Shown here piece after piece: positions 27,616 to 36,882 of a DNA stretch of 64,000 nt. Under the pieces are notes generated by a model. The model saw nothing but the letters and a program-made list of their open reading frames with translations, was not told the origin of the DNA and did not search any database. Origin of the DNA: Cyclobacterium qasimii M12-11B (GTDB lineage: Bacteria; Bacteroidota; Bacteroidia; Cytophagales; Cyclobacteriaceae); NCBI RefSeq assembly GCF_000427295.1, contig NZ_ATNM01000107.1:1-64000 (forward strand). The letters run 5' to 3'. A program made the translations under genes and the position numbers. Each line of letters starts with the position of its first letter. Position 1 is the stretch's first letter.

Positions 27616-29913
27616 TTAGGTAGCAATAGGTGCTGAAAGACAGGAATCCGGGATGTTAAACGCGTTGACCAAAGGCACCGCATCTTTACGAATTTCCCAG
27701 CACAATTGGTTGACCATTTTCCTTATGGCCTTGGATTTAATGCCTTCCATATAACCCTGTTCCAGGTACCAACCATTATGGGTTTCGATCTGGTAAAGGG
27801 CAAAAAGATCACAAAGTCTTTTGAGCACTTGCTTAAGTTCTGGATCAGTTGTTTGCTCAATTTTCTCAATGAATTTTTCCAATATTACCCGTTCAATAAA
27901 TGCCATTGCCAAGGTGAATAGATGATGTTGTGCAACATTCACTGCATCAAATGGATCCATTCCTTCATCCATGAGACGCTTTAATCTCTTACCTGCTGAG
28001 GAAAGAATACTGTTTTCCCTGTACTGAAAAGCATTAAGATGAAATTCAGGATCCAGTAGGTGGTTTTCGTCAGTATTTCGAATGATCAGTGGGTTCTTTT
28101 CTGTGATAGATGTTTTTGTTTTATTCACAACGTAATCTATCACAGTGAACAAGTTCATGTTCTCAAATTGCTCCTTATAAGCACTAAGTCTACTTTTAGC
28201 CACAAGTTGTAGCAATACCGTATTGTCACCTTCGAAGGTTGTATACACATCAGAATCATTTTTTAGCGCATCGATCCTATTCTCAGATAAGAAACCTTTG
28301 CCACCACATGCTTCTCTACATTCCTGTAGTGTGGCCGTGTTGTGCCAGGTGACATATGATTTTAAGCCTGCTGCAAGCGCCTCTATTTCCTGCATTTCAT
28401 CCTCTTTTCTATTTAGGAAGCGTTCTGTGACGTACTCCATCGCAAAATGGCAGGCGTAGGTTTTAGACAATAGTGGCAAGAGTCTTCGCTGATGCATGCG
28501 GTAATTTAGAATGGGTACTTCTGTAGTGCCATCGGGTCCAAATTGTCGACGCTTGTCTGCGTATCTTATGGCAATGGTAAGACCGGATTTTGAAGCGGCT
28601 AGCGCAGACCTTGGAATGCCTATTCTTCCTCCCACCAGGGTGCCCAACATGGTAAAAAATCTTTTGTTATCACTGGCAATTGGACTCTGGAATTCACCTT
28701 CTTCGTCAACAGAAGAAAATCTATCCAACATGTTTTCTTTTGGAATAGTGACCTTGTCGAAGGCAATCAAGCCATTGTCTACTCCGTTAAGGCCCATTTT
28801 TCTTCCGCAATCTTCTATAGCAATACCAGGCAGGGTTTTTCCTTCCTCATCTCTCAATGGAACGATGAAAGTACTTACCCCGTAATCTTTGTCATTGATC
28901 AATAGCTTTGCAAAAACAGTGGCCATTTTACCATGTAGTGCAGCATTGCCAATGTATTCCTTTCTGGCATTTATATGGGGAGTATTTATGGTAAAGGTTT
29001 TCTCTTTGTGATTGTAGGTTGCAGTTGTTTCTATACCTCTGACATTGGAGCCATGGTTGGTCTCTGTCATGGCAAAGCATCCCGGTAGTTCAAGAGTTCC
29101 TATGGCGGGAAGGTATTTTTCATGGTGTTTCTTTGTCCCTAACATAAAGACACTCATTCCCCATAAGCCAAATTGTACACCAAATTTAATTACTGTACTC
29201 AAGTCCCTGTAACTAAGGGTTTCCATAACTGTAAAGTATCCTTCCATGTCATCTCCCCCCCCGTATTCTTTAGGAAAACCAATGGAACCATAGCCTTTGT
29301 CAGCAAGCATTTTACACCAAACAAGCACTTGTTCCCTGTATTCTTTTAAATTACCAGGGTCGACATAGTCAAATTCTTTTTTAGAGATAACCGATTTGAT
29401 TTCATCGATTAATGGTTTTCTCCGGCCATCCAGGAGGGCGGTTAGCTTCTCTGTTTCAAACCCTTTTTTTGTTTCATAGGAAGTGGAAATATTGGCGTGA
29501 GAAGATTTGAAAGTCAAGGCTGCAGATTGGCCAATTATACCCAATTGGCTTTCCAGGTTTCCCAATTCCTTTTCGACCTTGGAAAGGGGAAAGGTATGGG
29601 CCACCTCAGGCGCATTTTTCTTTAAAATTTCAATGCCTATACTAGAAAGGTGAGGGTAAGTGGTATCGTTGTCTACTGAGGATTTAATTGTCTTCCACCA
29701 CATCTCCAACTCCTCCCTTGAAGGGGGCGAATTCGGGTCGAGTTTTGCGGTTAAATATTTTCTATCCTCTTCACTCAACCAATCTACAGCTTTAAAAAAG
29801 GATTGAAATGCCTGGTGTTCGCTGGCATTGATTGTAGTGTCTGACCATACCATGTATACGATTGGCAGGAGAACGAGACTTCCATTGGTTGGTTGAGAAA
29901 GTATCTTTTCCAT
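27616..29913 (-). CDS. Acyl-CoA dehydrogenase family protein with N-terminal extension
   Basis: At 765 aa this is much longer than a typical 380-aa acyl-CoA dehydrogenase. Residues about 1-130 are an extra helical region (LLPIVYMVWSDTTINASEHQAF, DWLSEEDRKYLTAKL) that looks like a TerB-type domain. The dehydrogenase core follows, with GSIGFPKEYGGGDDMEGYF, CFAMTETNHGSNVRGIETTA, YIGNAALHGKMATVFAKL, KMGLNGVDNGLIAFDKV and REACGGKGFLSENRIDALKND. About 150 further C-terminal residues suggest an acyl-CoA oxidase-like tail. It would use FAD to desaturate acyl-CoA in beta-oxidation. It lies just upstream of the SLC13 permease gene in one operon, with no obvious shared pathway. Confidence 0.88.
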   Translation of the reverse strand: MEKILSQPTNGSLVLLPIVYMVWSDTTINASEHQAFQSFFKAVDWLSEEDRKYLTAKLDPNSPPSREELEMWWKTIKSSVDNDTTYPHLSSIGIEILKKNAPEVAHTFPLSKVEKELGNLESQLGIIGQSAALTFKSSHANISTSYETKKGFETEKLTALLDGRRKPLIDEIKSVISKKEFDYVDPGNLKEYREQVLVWCKMLADKGYGSIGFPKEYGGGDDMEGYFTVMETLSYRDLSTVIKFGVQFGLWGMSVFMLGTKKHHEKYLPAIGTLELPGCFAMTETNHGSNVRGIETTATYNHKEKTFTINTPHINARKEYIGNAALHGKMATVFAKLLINDKDYGVSTFIVPLRDEEGKTLPGIAIEDCGRKMGLNGVDNGLIAFDKVTIPKENMLDRFSSVDEEGEFQSPIASDNKRFFTMLGTLVGGRIGIPRSALAASKSGLTIAIRYADKRRQFGPDGTTEVPILNYRMHQRRLLPLLSKTYACHFAMEYVTERFLNRKEDEMQEIEALAAGLKSYVTWHNTATLQECREACGGKGFLSENRIDALKNDSDVYTTFEGDNTVLLQLVAKSRLSAYKEQFENMNLFTVIDYVVNKTKTSITEKNPLIIRNTDENHLLDPEFHLNAFQYRENSILSSAGKRLKRLMDEGMDPFDAVNVAQHHLFTLAMAFIERVILEKFIEKIEQTTDPELKQVLKRLCDLFALYQIETHNGWYLEQGYMEGIKSKAIRKMVNQLCWEIRKDAVPLVNAFNIPDSCLSAPIAT

Positions 29914-30140
29914 GTTTTATTTTAGGTTTAAAATTTAGTACTAAAAAGGTAAGAAAATATATCTATCCCTTTCAATAATCTTACCAAAAGTTTAAAATGG
30001 AATAAAGACCTTGAAATTAATGAGAATGGCAGTCTTTTATAAAAGACAATTAAAAATTTTGGGCATGGGAATGAATTAGTTTTCTCAACTTTCCCTATTT
30101 AGGTAATGGTACATAATTGGTTAAATGAGATAATTGGATC

Positions 30141-31571
30141 CTAATCAATTTTATCCCAAACTTTGATGTTTTTTATGTCCAGACTTTTAGAGTTAAAAGT
30201 AGGGTCTAAACCCTTTTTTCTTTGATCCACATAGTCTTTTAACGCTGCCATAGCTGGTTTTCTAAGCAATATGATTGCTATCATATTTAGCCATGCCATC
30301 ATTCCCACTCCTATGTCACCTAGTGTCCAGGCAAGCTCTGCAGTTCTGATGGTACCGTAAAAGGTAGCTACCAAAATCAAGACCCTAAGTACAAATACAG
30401 GCCATTTTTTGTTTTGATGTCCTTGAAGATAACTAAGGTTCGTCTCAGCTATATAGTAGTAGGCCATGATGGTAGTAAAAGCAAAAAAGGCCAAAGAGAT
30501 GGCTATGAAGCCTGCCCCAAAATTCGGGAAATGTGAACTAATCGCAAATTGGGTAAATTCAGGCCCATATGTAACACCTGGAAGGTTCTCTACTAAAAAT
30601 CCTCCTTCGGGATTGACCACATTGTATTGTCCTGTGAAAAGAATCATGAACGCGGTGGCTGTACAGATAAAAAGCGTATCAACATACACGGAAAATGCCT
30701 GAACCAGGCCTTGCTTAACTGGGTGACTAACCTCTGCAGCTGCTGCAGCGTGAGGAGCAGTTCCCTGACCTGCTTCATTGCTATAAATCCCTCTTTTTAT
30801 TCCCCAGGATATGGCCATACCAAATATCCCTCCAAAAGTAGCATCAGCATTGAAAGCAGAAGTAACAATCAATTTGATCACTCCGGGTATTTCTGTGATG
30901 TTCAATGCCATGATAATTATAGCCATGATGATGTAAGCCGCCGCCATAAATGGGACAACTATTTGCGCTACTTTTCCGATTCGTTTTACCCCACCAAAAA
31001 TAATAAGGGCAAGAAAAACACAAATTACCAGGCCTGTAATCCAAACCGGTACATCAAAAGCATTCTCTACACTGATGGCGATACTGTTACTTTGCACTCC
31101 AGGTAAGAAAAAGGCAGTGCTAAGAATGGTTGCAATGGCAAACAATATGGCATACCACTTAATTCCTAACCCTTTTTCTATGTAGAAAGCTGGCCCTCCT
31201 CGGTATTGGCCATCTTTTACTTCTTTAAACATTTGTCCCAACGTAGCTTCAATGAAGGCTGATGCACTGCCGAGAAACGCGATGATCCACATCCAAAAGA
31301 TCGCTCCAGGACCTCCCATGGCTATGGCTGCCGCTACTCCTGCAATATTCCCTGTTCCAACCCGCCCTGAAATGGCAATGGCAAAAGCTTGAAAGGAAGT
31401 GACTCCCTTGTCTGAAGACTCTCCACCAAACAATAATTTAATCATTTCCTTGAAATAGCGGACTTGAAGAAATTTGGTGACTATAGAAAAATAAATTCCG
31501 ACACCTAAACAAAGGACAATTAAGGCATTACTCCATATAATGTCATTTACGGCGTATATTATAGACTCCAT
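30141..31571 (-). CDS. Alanine/glycine:cation symporter (AGCS) family protein
   Basis: The 476-aa membrane protein has about eleven helices and the AGCS signatures: FQAFAIAISGRVGTGNIAGVAAAIAMGGPGAIFWMW near the N terminus and ISWGIKRGIYSNEAGQGTAPHAAAAAEVSHPVKQGL in the middle (quoted as motif positions about 61-96 and 253-288). It should import alanine or glycine together with Na+ (or H+). The frame is complete with no sign of damage. It stands alone, with 227 bp to the acyl-CoA dehydrogenase and 530 bp to the next gene, so it has its own promoter. Confidence 0.93.
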   Translation of the reverse strand: MESIIYAVNDIIWSNALIVLCLGVGIYFSIVTKFLQVRYFKEMIKLLFGGESSDKGVTSFQAFAIAISGRVGTGNIAGVAAAIAMGGPGAIFWMWIIAFLGSASAFIEATLGQMFKEVKDGQYRGGPAFYIEKGLGIKWYAILFAIATILSTAFFLPGVQSNSIAISVENAFDVPVWITGLVICVFLALIIFGGVKRIGKVAQIVVPFMAAAYIIMAIIIMALNITEIPGVIKLIVTSAFNADATFGGIFGMAISWGIKRGIYSNEAGQGTAPHAAAAAEVSHPVKQGLVQAFSVYVDTLFICTATAFMILFTGQYNVVNPEGGFLVENLPGVTYGPEFTQFAISSHFPNFGAGFIAISLAFFAFTTIMAYYYIAETNLSYLQGHQNKKWPVFVLRVLILVATFYGTIRTAELAWTLGDIGVGMMAWLNMIAIILLRKPAMAALKDYVDQRKKGLDPTFNSKSLDIKNIKVWDKID

Positions 31572-32101
31572 GTTGATAGTTTGGCTTGATAAGATTTATT
31601 TTATTAACACAAAGAAAACCTAAAATAGGGTTAATAATAATTTTGAGGGTAAATAATTATCAGAATAAGGGAGGTTTTAATCCATTATCTGGAATTGCCG
31701 TTCTATTTGTGAATAGAATAGCTTCAAAATCATCCAACCATTGTACTTTTCGTTTCAACCAATCGTTCTAAGTTTTAAATTCGGATAGGGTTGCCTGAGA
31801 ATTATACCAGTTTAACGCACATTTAAGTGAATATAGTAATGGCTTATGGATTAGGAGAAGTTTGTTGTAAATGAAGCTATGCAATATGGTTAAATGCCCT
31901 CTGCCATTATTCTAAACAACCTTTATTCTCTCTGGTTTTTTTACAAGGTAAGGTGACTTCATTGATAGAATGGGAGTGATTTGAGGTGATTACTAACAAA
32001 TGAAAAAATCACTACTTCAAAAAGCAAGAATAAATCCCTATTAAAAATCATTACCTTTACAGCGATTTGTAGCTAAATACAAACCAGACGGAAATACAAT
32101 T
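31572..32101. other. Spacer between divergent genes, no gene seen
   Basis: These 530 bp separate the starts of the AGCS gene (-) and the S1-domain gene (+), so both promoters must lie here. I find no open frame with support and no clear RNA gene. TACCTTTA near 32052 is one base from the TAnnTTTG box and could serve the S1-domain gene. Confidence 0.5.
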
Positions 32102-32929
32102 ATGAAAGAATTAGGATTAATTAGCACACTACCGATCAATCGGTTTACGGACAATGGAGCTTATCTTGCTTTAAGCGATGGAGATGAGTTGTTGATACCA
32201 AATCGGTATTTAAGCGGAGAGGAAAAAGAAGGGGATTTTAAAGAAGTTTTTGTCTATACAGATAGTGAAGACAGGCCGGTAGCAGTTACTGACCATCCAT
32301 CAGCCATTCTGGATCAGTTTGCTGTGATGGAGGTAAAAGACGTTACGAGCATAGGTGCTTTTTTAGAATGGGGACTGGAAAAGGACTTGTTTCTGCCCAA
32401 TTCCGAAATGCGCCAGACAGTCGCACCTGGAGACAAGGTATTGGTGTTTGTCTGTGTAGATCATCGAACGTCTCGTTTGATAGGAGTGAGTAAATACGAG
32501 GATTTTATCTTATCAGACACCAAAGGATTTGAGGCAGGGCAGGAAGTAAATGCTTTGATTTTTGATCTCACAGATTTGGGGTACAAGGTTTTGGTCAATG
32601 ACTTTTATGAAGGGCTTATTTATGCCAATGAGGTTTTTAAACCCCTAGAAATAGGAGATTCAGTCCGAGCATTTGTAAAAAAGGTAAGAGAGGACAACAA
32701 AATAGATTTAATTATTACCCCTATAGGTCGTCAGAAATTTGATGAAGGTGCAACGCAGATTTTAGACTTGTTAATTGAGAAAAACTTTTTACCTCTAACG
32801 GATAAGTCTTCACCTGAAATCATCAAAAAAACATTGGGGATGAGCAAGAAGCATTTCAAACAATGTATTGGTCAATTGTACCGTAAAAAAGTCATTTTGA
32901 TAAAAGAAGATGGTATTTATAAGGTTTAG
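32102..32929 (+). CDS. cvfB: CvfB-like S1-domain RNA-binding protein
   Basis: The 275-aa protein has the CvfB layout. An N-terminal beta-barrel opens with NRFTDNGAYLALSDGDELLIPNRYL. S1-type barrels follow (VTSIGAFLEWGLEKDLFLPNSEM, then QEVNALIFDLTDLGYKVLVNDFYEGLIYANEV). It ends in a small winged helix (EIIKKTLGMSKKHFKQCIGQLYRKKVILI). CvfB proteins bind RNA and influence gene expression in Firmicutes; their role in Bacteroidota is not settled. The gene is monocistronic here, with a 178-bp spacer before the ROK kinase gene. Confidence 0.88.
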   Translation: MKELGLISTLPINRFTDNGAYLALSDGDELLIPNRYLSGEEKEGDFKEVFVYTDSEDRPVAVTDHPSAILDQFAVMEVKDVTSIGAFLEWGLEKDLFLPNSEMRQTVAPGDKVLVFVCVDHRTSRLIGVSKYEDFILSDTKGFEAGQEVNALIFDLTDLGYKVLVNDFYEGLIYANEVFKPLEIGDSVRAFVKKVREDNKIDLIITPIGRQKFDEGATQILDLLIEKNFLPLTDKSSPEIIKKTLGMSKKHFKQCIGQLYRKKVILIKEDGIYKV

Positions 32930-32994
32930 ATCACTTCTCAAAGGTTATTTTATCAATTATATTATTGAATAAAGGATTTAGTAGGAAAATCTGC

Positions 32995-33002
32995 TATTTT
33001 TG
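32995..33002 (+). promoter_or_regulatory. TAnnTTTG-type box before the ROK kinase gene
   Basis: TATTTTTG fits the Bacteroidota -7 consensus TAnnTTTG exactly and lies about 105 bp before the ATG at 33108. No good -33 box is visible at the usual distance, so support is moderate. Confidence 0.4.
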
Positions 33003-33107
33003 CCTTGTTCACTATTGGATGATCGACCTGATTTTTAGTAAAATTGATCGTTGATCAAAGGCTTAATTAAGCGGTATTTGCATCTTGTAATTTGATTAGA
33101 GTATAGA

Positions 33108-34031
33108 ATGGATAAAAAAGCGGAAGTGTTTTTAGGCATAGATGTGGGAGGAACTCACGTAAAAATAGGACTGATAGATACCCTTGGTCAAATTATTGAA
33201 TTTGGCAAAGAGGATACAGCATTACTCCGAAGTAGTCCACAGGGTTTTAATAAGGCATTTGTAGAGGTTGTAGGTGAATACCTTCAAAAATATCCTGAAG
33301 TAAAACATGTTGGAATAGGTCTTCCAGGATTGGTAAGCAAAGATAGAACCACCACACTAGAGATTCCTGCGATTTCAGAACTGAATGGGTTTAACCTTAA
33401 AGAAGCGCTATTAGAAAAATACCCTGAAATTATTTTTCACCTCGAGAATGACGCCAGTGCAGCAGCTTTAGGAGAGTTTCATTTTGGCAAAGAAAAAACA
33501 TCTGATAATTACCTTTTCATCACTTTAGGCACTGGCATTGGCAGTGCATTGATTTTAGATAGAAAAGTATTTAAAGGAGTGAGGGGCAATGCAATGGAAG
33601 TAGGGCACATGCTTTCAAGAGGAAATAGCCGGCTTGAGCCTTTGATAGGTAGAAATGGAATACTCAACATGGCCGGAAATATGATGAAACAATTTCCTCA
33701 GGAAATTGGTGAAATGGAAGGTAAGGAATTAGGTATTCATTTGTTGGTTGCTTCAGCAAAGAATGGGAATGGAATCGCTTTAAGAACTTTTGCTGAACTA
33801 GGAGCAATTTTAGGAGAAGCATTGGTGTCTACAATACGTATTCTAGACGTTACAGAGGTTTATTTTGGCGGTGGAATTTCTGCAGCACTTCCATTTATCC
33901 AACCCCAAATGGAAAAGACAATTCATCAATATTTAAGTCCGTATTATCTTACTGACTTAAAATTAGAAAAAGCTACATTGGAAAACGATGCGGGTACGCT
34001 AGGTGCAGCAGCCCTGTGTTTTATGGATTAA
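33108..34031 (+). CDS. ROK-family sugar kinase
   Basis: The 307-aa protein is a ROK (repressor, ORF, kinase) protein without a DNA-binding domain, so it is an enzyme. It shows the phosphate-binding LGIDVGGTHVKIGLID, HVGIGLPGLVSK, the catalytic END of HLENDASAAALGEF, ITLGTGIGSALILD and EVGHM. The CxCGxxGCxE zinc motif of many ROK kinases is missing; the corresponding region reads SRGNSRLEPLIGRNG. That occurs in the polyphosphate glucokinase-like and some glucokinase-type ROK groups. Likely substrates are glucose or a related hexose. The gene converges with the small lipoprotein gene, and the two overlap by 11 bp at their ends. Confidence 0.88.
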   Translation: MDKKAEVFLGIDVGGTHVKIGLIDTLGQIIEFGKEDTALLRSSPQGFNKAFVEVVGEYLQKYPEVKHVGIGLPGLVSKDRTTTLEIPAISELNGFNLKEALLEKYPEIIFHLENDASAAALGEFHFGKEKTSDNYLFITLGTGIGSALILDRKVFKGVRGNAMEVGHMLSRGNSRLEPLIGRNGILNMAGNMMKQFPQEIGEMEGKELGIHLLVASAKNGNGIALRTFAELGAILGEALVSTIRILDVTEVYFGGGISAALPFIQPQMEKTIHQYLSPYYLTDLKLEKATLENDAGTLGAAALCFMD

Positions 34032-34410
34032 GTGTTGTCACTGTTACTTCACTTACCTTATTGATAGCATTGAGTCGAAAAAGAACCTTTAGGGGTTCTT
34101 TTTTTATTTGTTCGTCACAGCGATCTGATGGCTCCAGGAAGTAAATAAAAAAACTTTGACTTTTATCCACCAGTTCTACCCGATCGGGACGTCCGAAGGT
34201 AATGATGATCTCCTGATTGTTTTTTGCCAAATAGGTGTTTTTTAATTCCTTTATTTCTTCAACGTCTTGTAGGCGTAAACCCAGGCAACCGTTCCTGTCC
34301 TTTTTCCAGTTCTCTATATTTATGGTGCCTGTCTCTAATTTTCCTGAGCAGGATGAGAAACCTGCTACAAGTAAAATGAAAAAGCAAAAGGTTATTGATT
34401 TATAAGCCAT
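34021..34410 (-). CDS. Small lipoprotein, function unknown
   Basis: The 129-aa protein has a clear lipoprotein signal (CFFILLVAGFSSC, Cys21). The mature part contains NCLGLR-like DRNGCLGLRLQDVEEIKEL and EIIITFGRPDRVELVDKSQSFFIYFLEP. The 'fGrPDrve' turn followed by a strand resembles the BamE/OmlA-like fold found in small Bacteroidota lipoproteins, but I make no firm family call. It overlaps the 3' end of the convergent ROK gene by 11 bp. Confidence 0.75.
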   Translation of the reverse strand: MAYKSITFCFFILLVAGFSSCSGKLETGTINIENWKKDRNGCLGLRLQDVEEIKELKNTYLAKNNQEIIITFGRPDRVELVDKSQSFFIYFLEPSDRCDEQIKKEPLKVLFRLNAINKVSEVTVTTLNP

Positions 34411-35124
34411 GAGGAAAGGGTATAGGTTGCAAATAACTTTGCGAAATTAGTACGAATGTTTGATAGCCTTGGTAGGAATTGAAGAAAAAGACATGATTTT
34501 TTAAAATTTAAAGGTTATCGGCTCAATTGTAAATCACTAATAAGGATTTGCCTGATCTTATAAAACCACCTTTCAGACTGCTTTACGAAGTGAATCCTAT
34601 TGATTTTTACCTGAAAGTGGAGAAAGTGCTTTTGCCAATGATCACATCTCAATTACCTTTTTATTTTAATTCAGGCGTTTCTTTCGCTTCCTTCACCATT
34701 TACAGAGGGCAATTACTCCATTTAAAGGTTTGTAAGAACGGCTTAAATCATTTGTATTGAAAACTCATGCTGCCTTTAAATCCAAGTTGATCTCAAATTT
34801 AAAGAACTTCTGGTTTTTGACATGGTCACTTTCTGATGGAAGCGTCGTTTTAAGAGAAAGGCTAAAAATTACTTTCTATAAATAATTTTGGTCCTTTTTA
34901 TTGGGCTTGATCCAAGTAAATATTATTTCGATTTTTATATCTAACCTTCCCTAATTTAGCTGTCTTTGTCTTAAATACTAATATTACCATTTGTCCTTTT
35001 AAAAATTGTTTCTACTGTATATTGTTTAGTAATTCTGTTTAGAAGAATTATATATGGTTGTTTTGGAAAAACACACAGCTTTTGCTTGGAGGATAAAATC
35101 CTTCTTCCTAGTTTTGCCATTAGA
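34411..35124. other. Spacer without a supported gene
   Basis: These 714 bp lie between the small lipoprotein gene (-) and the TetR gene (+). A 70-codon TTG-started frame at 34548-34760 has no recognisable sequence and no good ribosome site, so I reject it. The right end must contain the promoter for the efflux-operon regulator. Confidence 0.5.
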
Positions 35125-35718
35125 ATGAACGTTCGATCTAAAGAGATGCAACAACTTCAAGAGTTTTCAGAAAAAGAAATAGCCATCTATGAAGGTGCGC
35201 TAGAATTAGTCGCAAAATATGGCTTCCATGGTACCTCCATGAGTTTATTGACCAAAGAAGCCAGTGTGTCTACAGGAACAATTTACCATTATTTCTGTAG
35301 CAAGGATGACTTGATGAAAAAGATGTATTGTTACTTTCGAACCCGCCTGGAAGCCTGTATTTCAATTCAAGTAGATGAGAAACCAGACTATAAAGAGCGG
35401 TTCTATTTAAGGTGGCTTAAACTATACCTCTATTATACAGAACACCCCAAAGTTCTTGTGTTTTTTGAGCAATACATTAATTCACCTTACAACCAGGAAC
35501 GTAGCCCACATCATTTCACAGGAGCCTATTTTAAATTCCTTAAAGAAGGAATTGATGAAAAGTACCTAAAGCCTGCCAAACCCGAAATATATGTAGCCAT
35601 GTACATGGGTAGTGTGATTATGGCCTCGAAAATCAATGTTTTTGGTTCAATTCTATTGGATGAAACAGATCGGGAGCTTTTGATCAATAAGTTATGGTAC
35701 GGCATGTCTGAGGTATAA
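35125..35718 (+). CDS. TetR/AcrR-family regulator of the efflux operon
   Basis: I start at the ATG at 35125 (MNVRSKEMQQLQEFSEKEIA), giving 197 aa. A TTG 39 bp upstream would only add an unnatural tail. The DNA-binding domain spans about residues 15-62, with the recognition helix in VSTGTIYHYFCSKDDLMKK, and the rest is a helical ligand domain. It is followed after 44 bp by the MFP, RND and outer-membrane factor genes reading the same way. This is the usual place of an AcrR-like repressor responding to drugs, bile-like amphiphiles or fatty acids. Confidence 0.9.
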   Translation: MNVRSKEMQQLQEFSEKEIAIYEGALELVAKYGFHGTSMSLLTKEASVSTGTIYHYFCSKDDLMKKMYCYFRTRLEACISIQVDEKPDYKERFYLRWLKLYLYYTEHPKVLVFFEQYINSPYNQERSPHHFTGAYFKFLKEGIDEKYLKPAKPEIYVAMYMGSVIMASKINVFGSILLDETDRELLINKLWYGMSEV

Positions 35719-35762
35719 TTGCAATCAAAACTTTTAATTAGCATAAATAAATTTTCATTTAA

Positions 35763-36876
35763 ATGAACAAATTTTCTTTTGTAATTCTCATAGTACTTGT
35801 CGTACTGTGCCAATCCTGTTCAGAAGGAGAAACAAAAAATGCGGCAATGAGGCAGGCGCCTAGCATTCCCGTTATAGAGGTTCCTTCCCAAACATTGACC
35901 GGCTATGATACTTATCCAACTAGTTTGGAGGGAGTAATAAGTAGTTCTGTAAGGGCTAAAGTATCAGGTTATATCACCCAGGTTTTAGTAGATGAAGGCC
36001 AAGCCGTAAAGAAAGGTCAAAGCTTGTTTAAACTTGAAACCCAATCTCTGGATGCAGATGCTGCTGCTGCAAAGGCAAATGTAGAGGCGGCTAAGGTGGA
36101 TGTGGATAAATTGAAACCGCTTGTAGAAAAAGGAATTATTGGTAGTGTTCAGCTGAAAACGGCTGAAGCCAGGTACAATCAGGCCATGGCTACTTTTAAC
36201 AGTATTTCTGCAAATATTGGTTATGCCACTATAAAAAGCCCTGTTTCAGGGTATGTTGGAGCCATTCCTTATCGTCAAGGAGCCTTGGTAAGTCCAAGTG
36301 ACCCATTGACAACGGTTTCACAGGTGGACAATGTTTTTGCATTCTTTTCCATGAATGAAAAACAGTACTTAAATATGCTTCAAATCACAGAAGGGGAATC
36401 TCTTGACGATAAAATAGGGAATATGGCTGAAGTGGAGCTTGAGCTTGTAAATGGTCAAATCTATTCGCATAAAGGAAAGATTAAAACGATCACAGGTCAG
36501 GTGAATCCAACCACTGGGACGGTGAGTTTTAGAGCAACATTTCCAAATCCAAATCGATTGTTAGCACATGGTAACAGTGGAAAGGTGCTTATTCCTAAAA
36601 TTTATGAAGACAAACCTGTAATTCCTGAAGCTTCCATTTACGAGGAACAGGGAAAAACGTACCTGTATAAGGTCGGGGCAGATTCTGTTGCTGTGGAGGC
36701 ATTGATTGAAATTGAGGCGAAAGTAGGACAGCTATTAATAATTGAAGAAGGTCTGAAAAAAGGGTGACAAAATAGTTTATCAGGGCCTTGACAAGGTGCG
36801 GGATCAGATGAAGATTTCACCTCGACTAGTACCTTTTGATAGTGTCGCTGGAAAATTAAAAGTAGCTTTTAAATAA
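35763..36876 (+). CDS. RND efflux periplasmic adaptor (membrane fusion protein), frameshifted near the C terminus
   Basis: The lipoprotein signal ends in VLCQSC with Cys19. AcrA-like domains follow: a lipoyl/barrel-sandwich region (SSVRAKVSGYITQVLVDEGQ, AKVDVDKLKPLVEKGIIGSV, YATIKSPVSGYVGAI), a beta-barrel and a membrane-proximal domain. The first frame ends at 36767 after LKKG, while the proper ending (DKIVYQGLDKVRDQMKISP to LKVAFK, stop at 36876) is in another frame. Removing one A from the A6 run at 36757-36762 joins them and gives 370 aa. It links the inner-membrane pump to the outer-membrane channel. The pump gene starts 6 bp after the repaired stop. Confidence 0.9.
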
Positions 36877-36882
36877 AATAAA

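Noticed and set aside
30627-31106. 159-codon frame antisense to the alanine symporter gene
   Set aside because: Cys/His/Ser-rich shadow of a membrane protein gene, with no start context.
34548-34760. 70-codon TTG-started frame between the small lipoprotein and TetR genes
   Set aside because: No ribosome site, no recognisable motif, and AT-rich random-looking composition. I treat it as chance.
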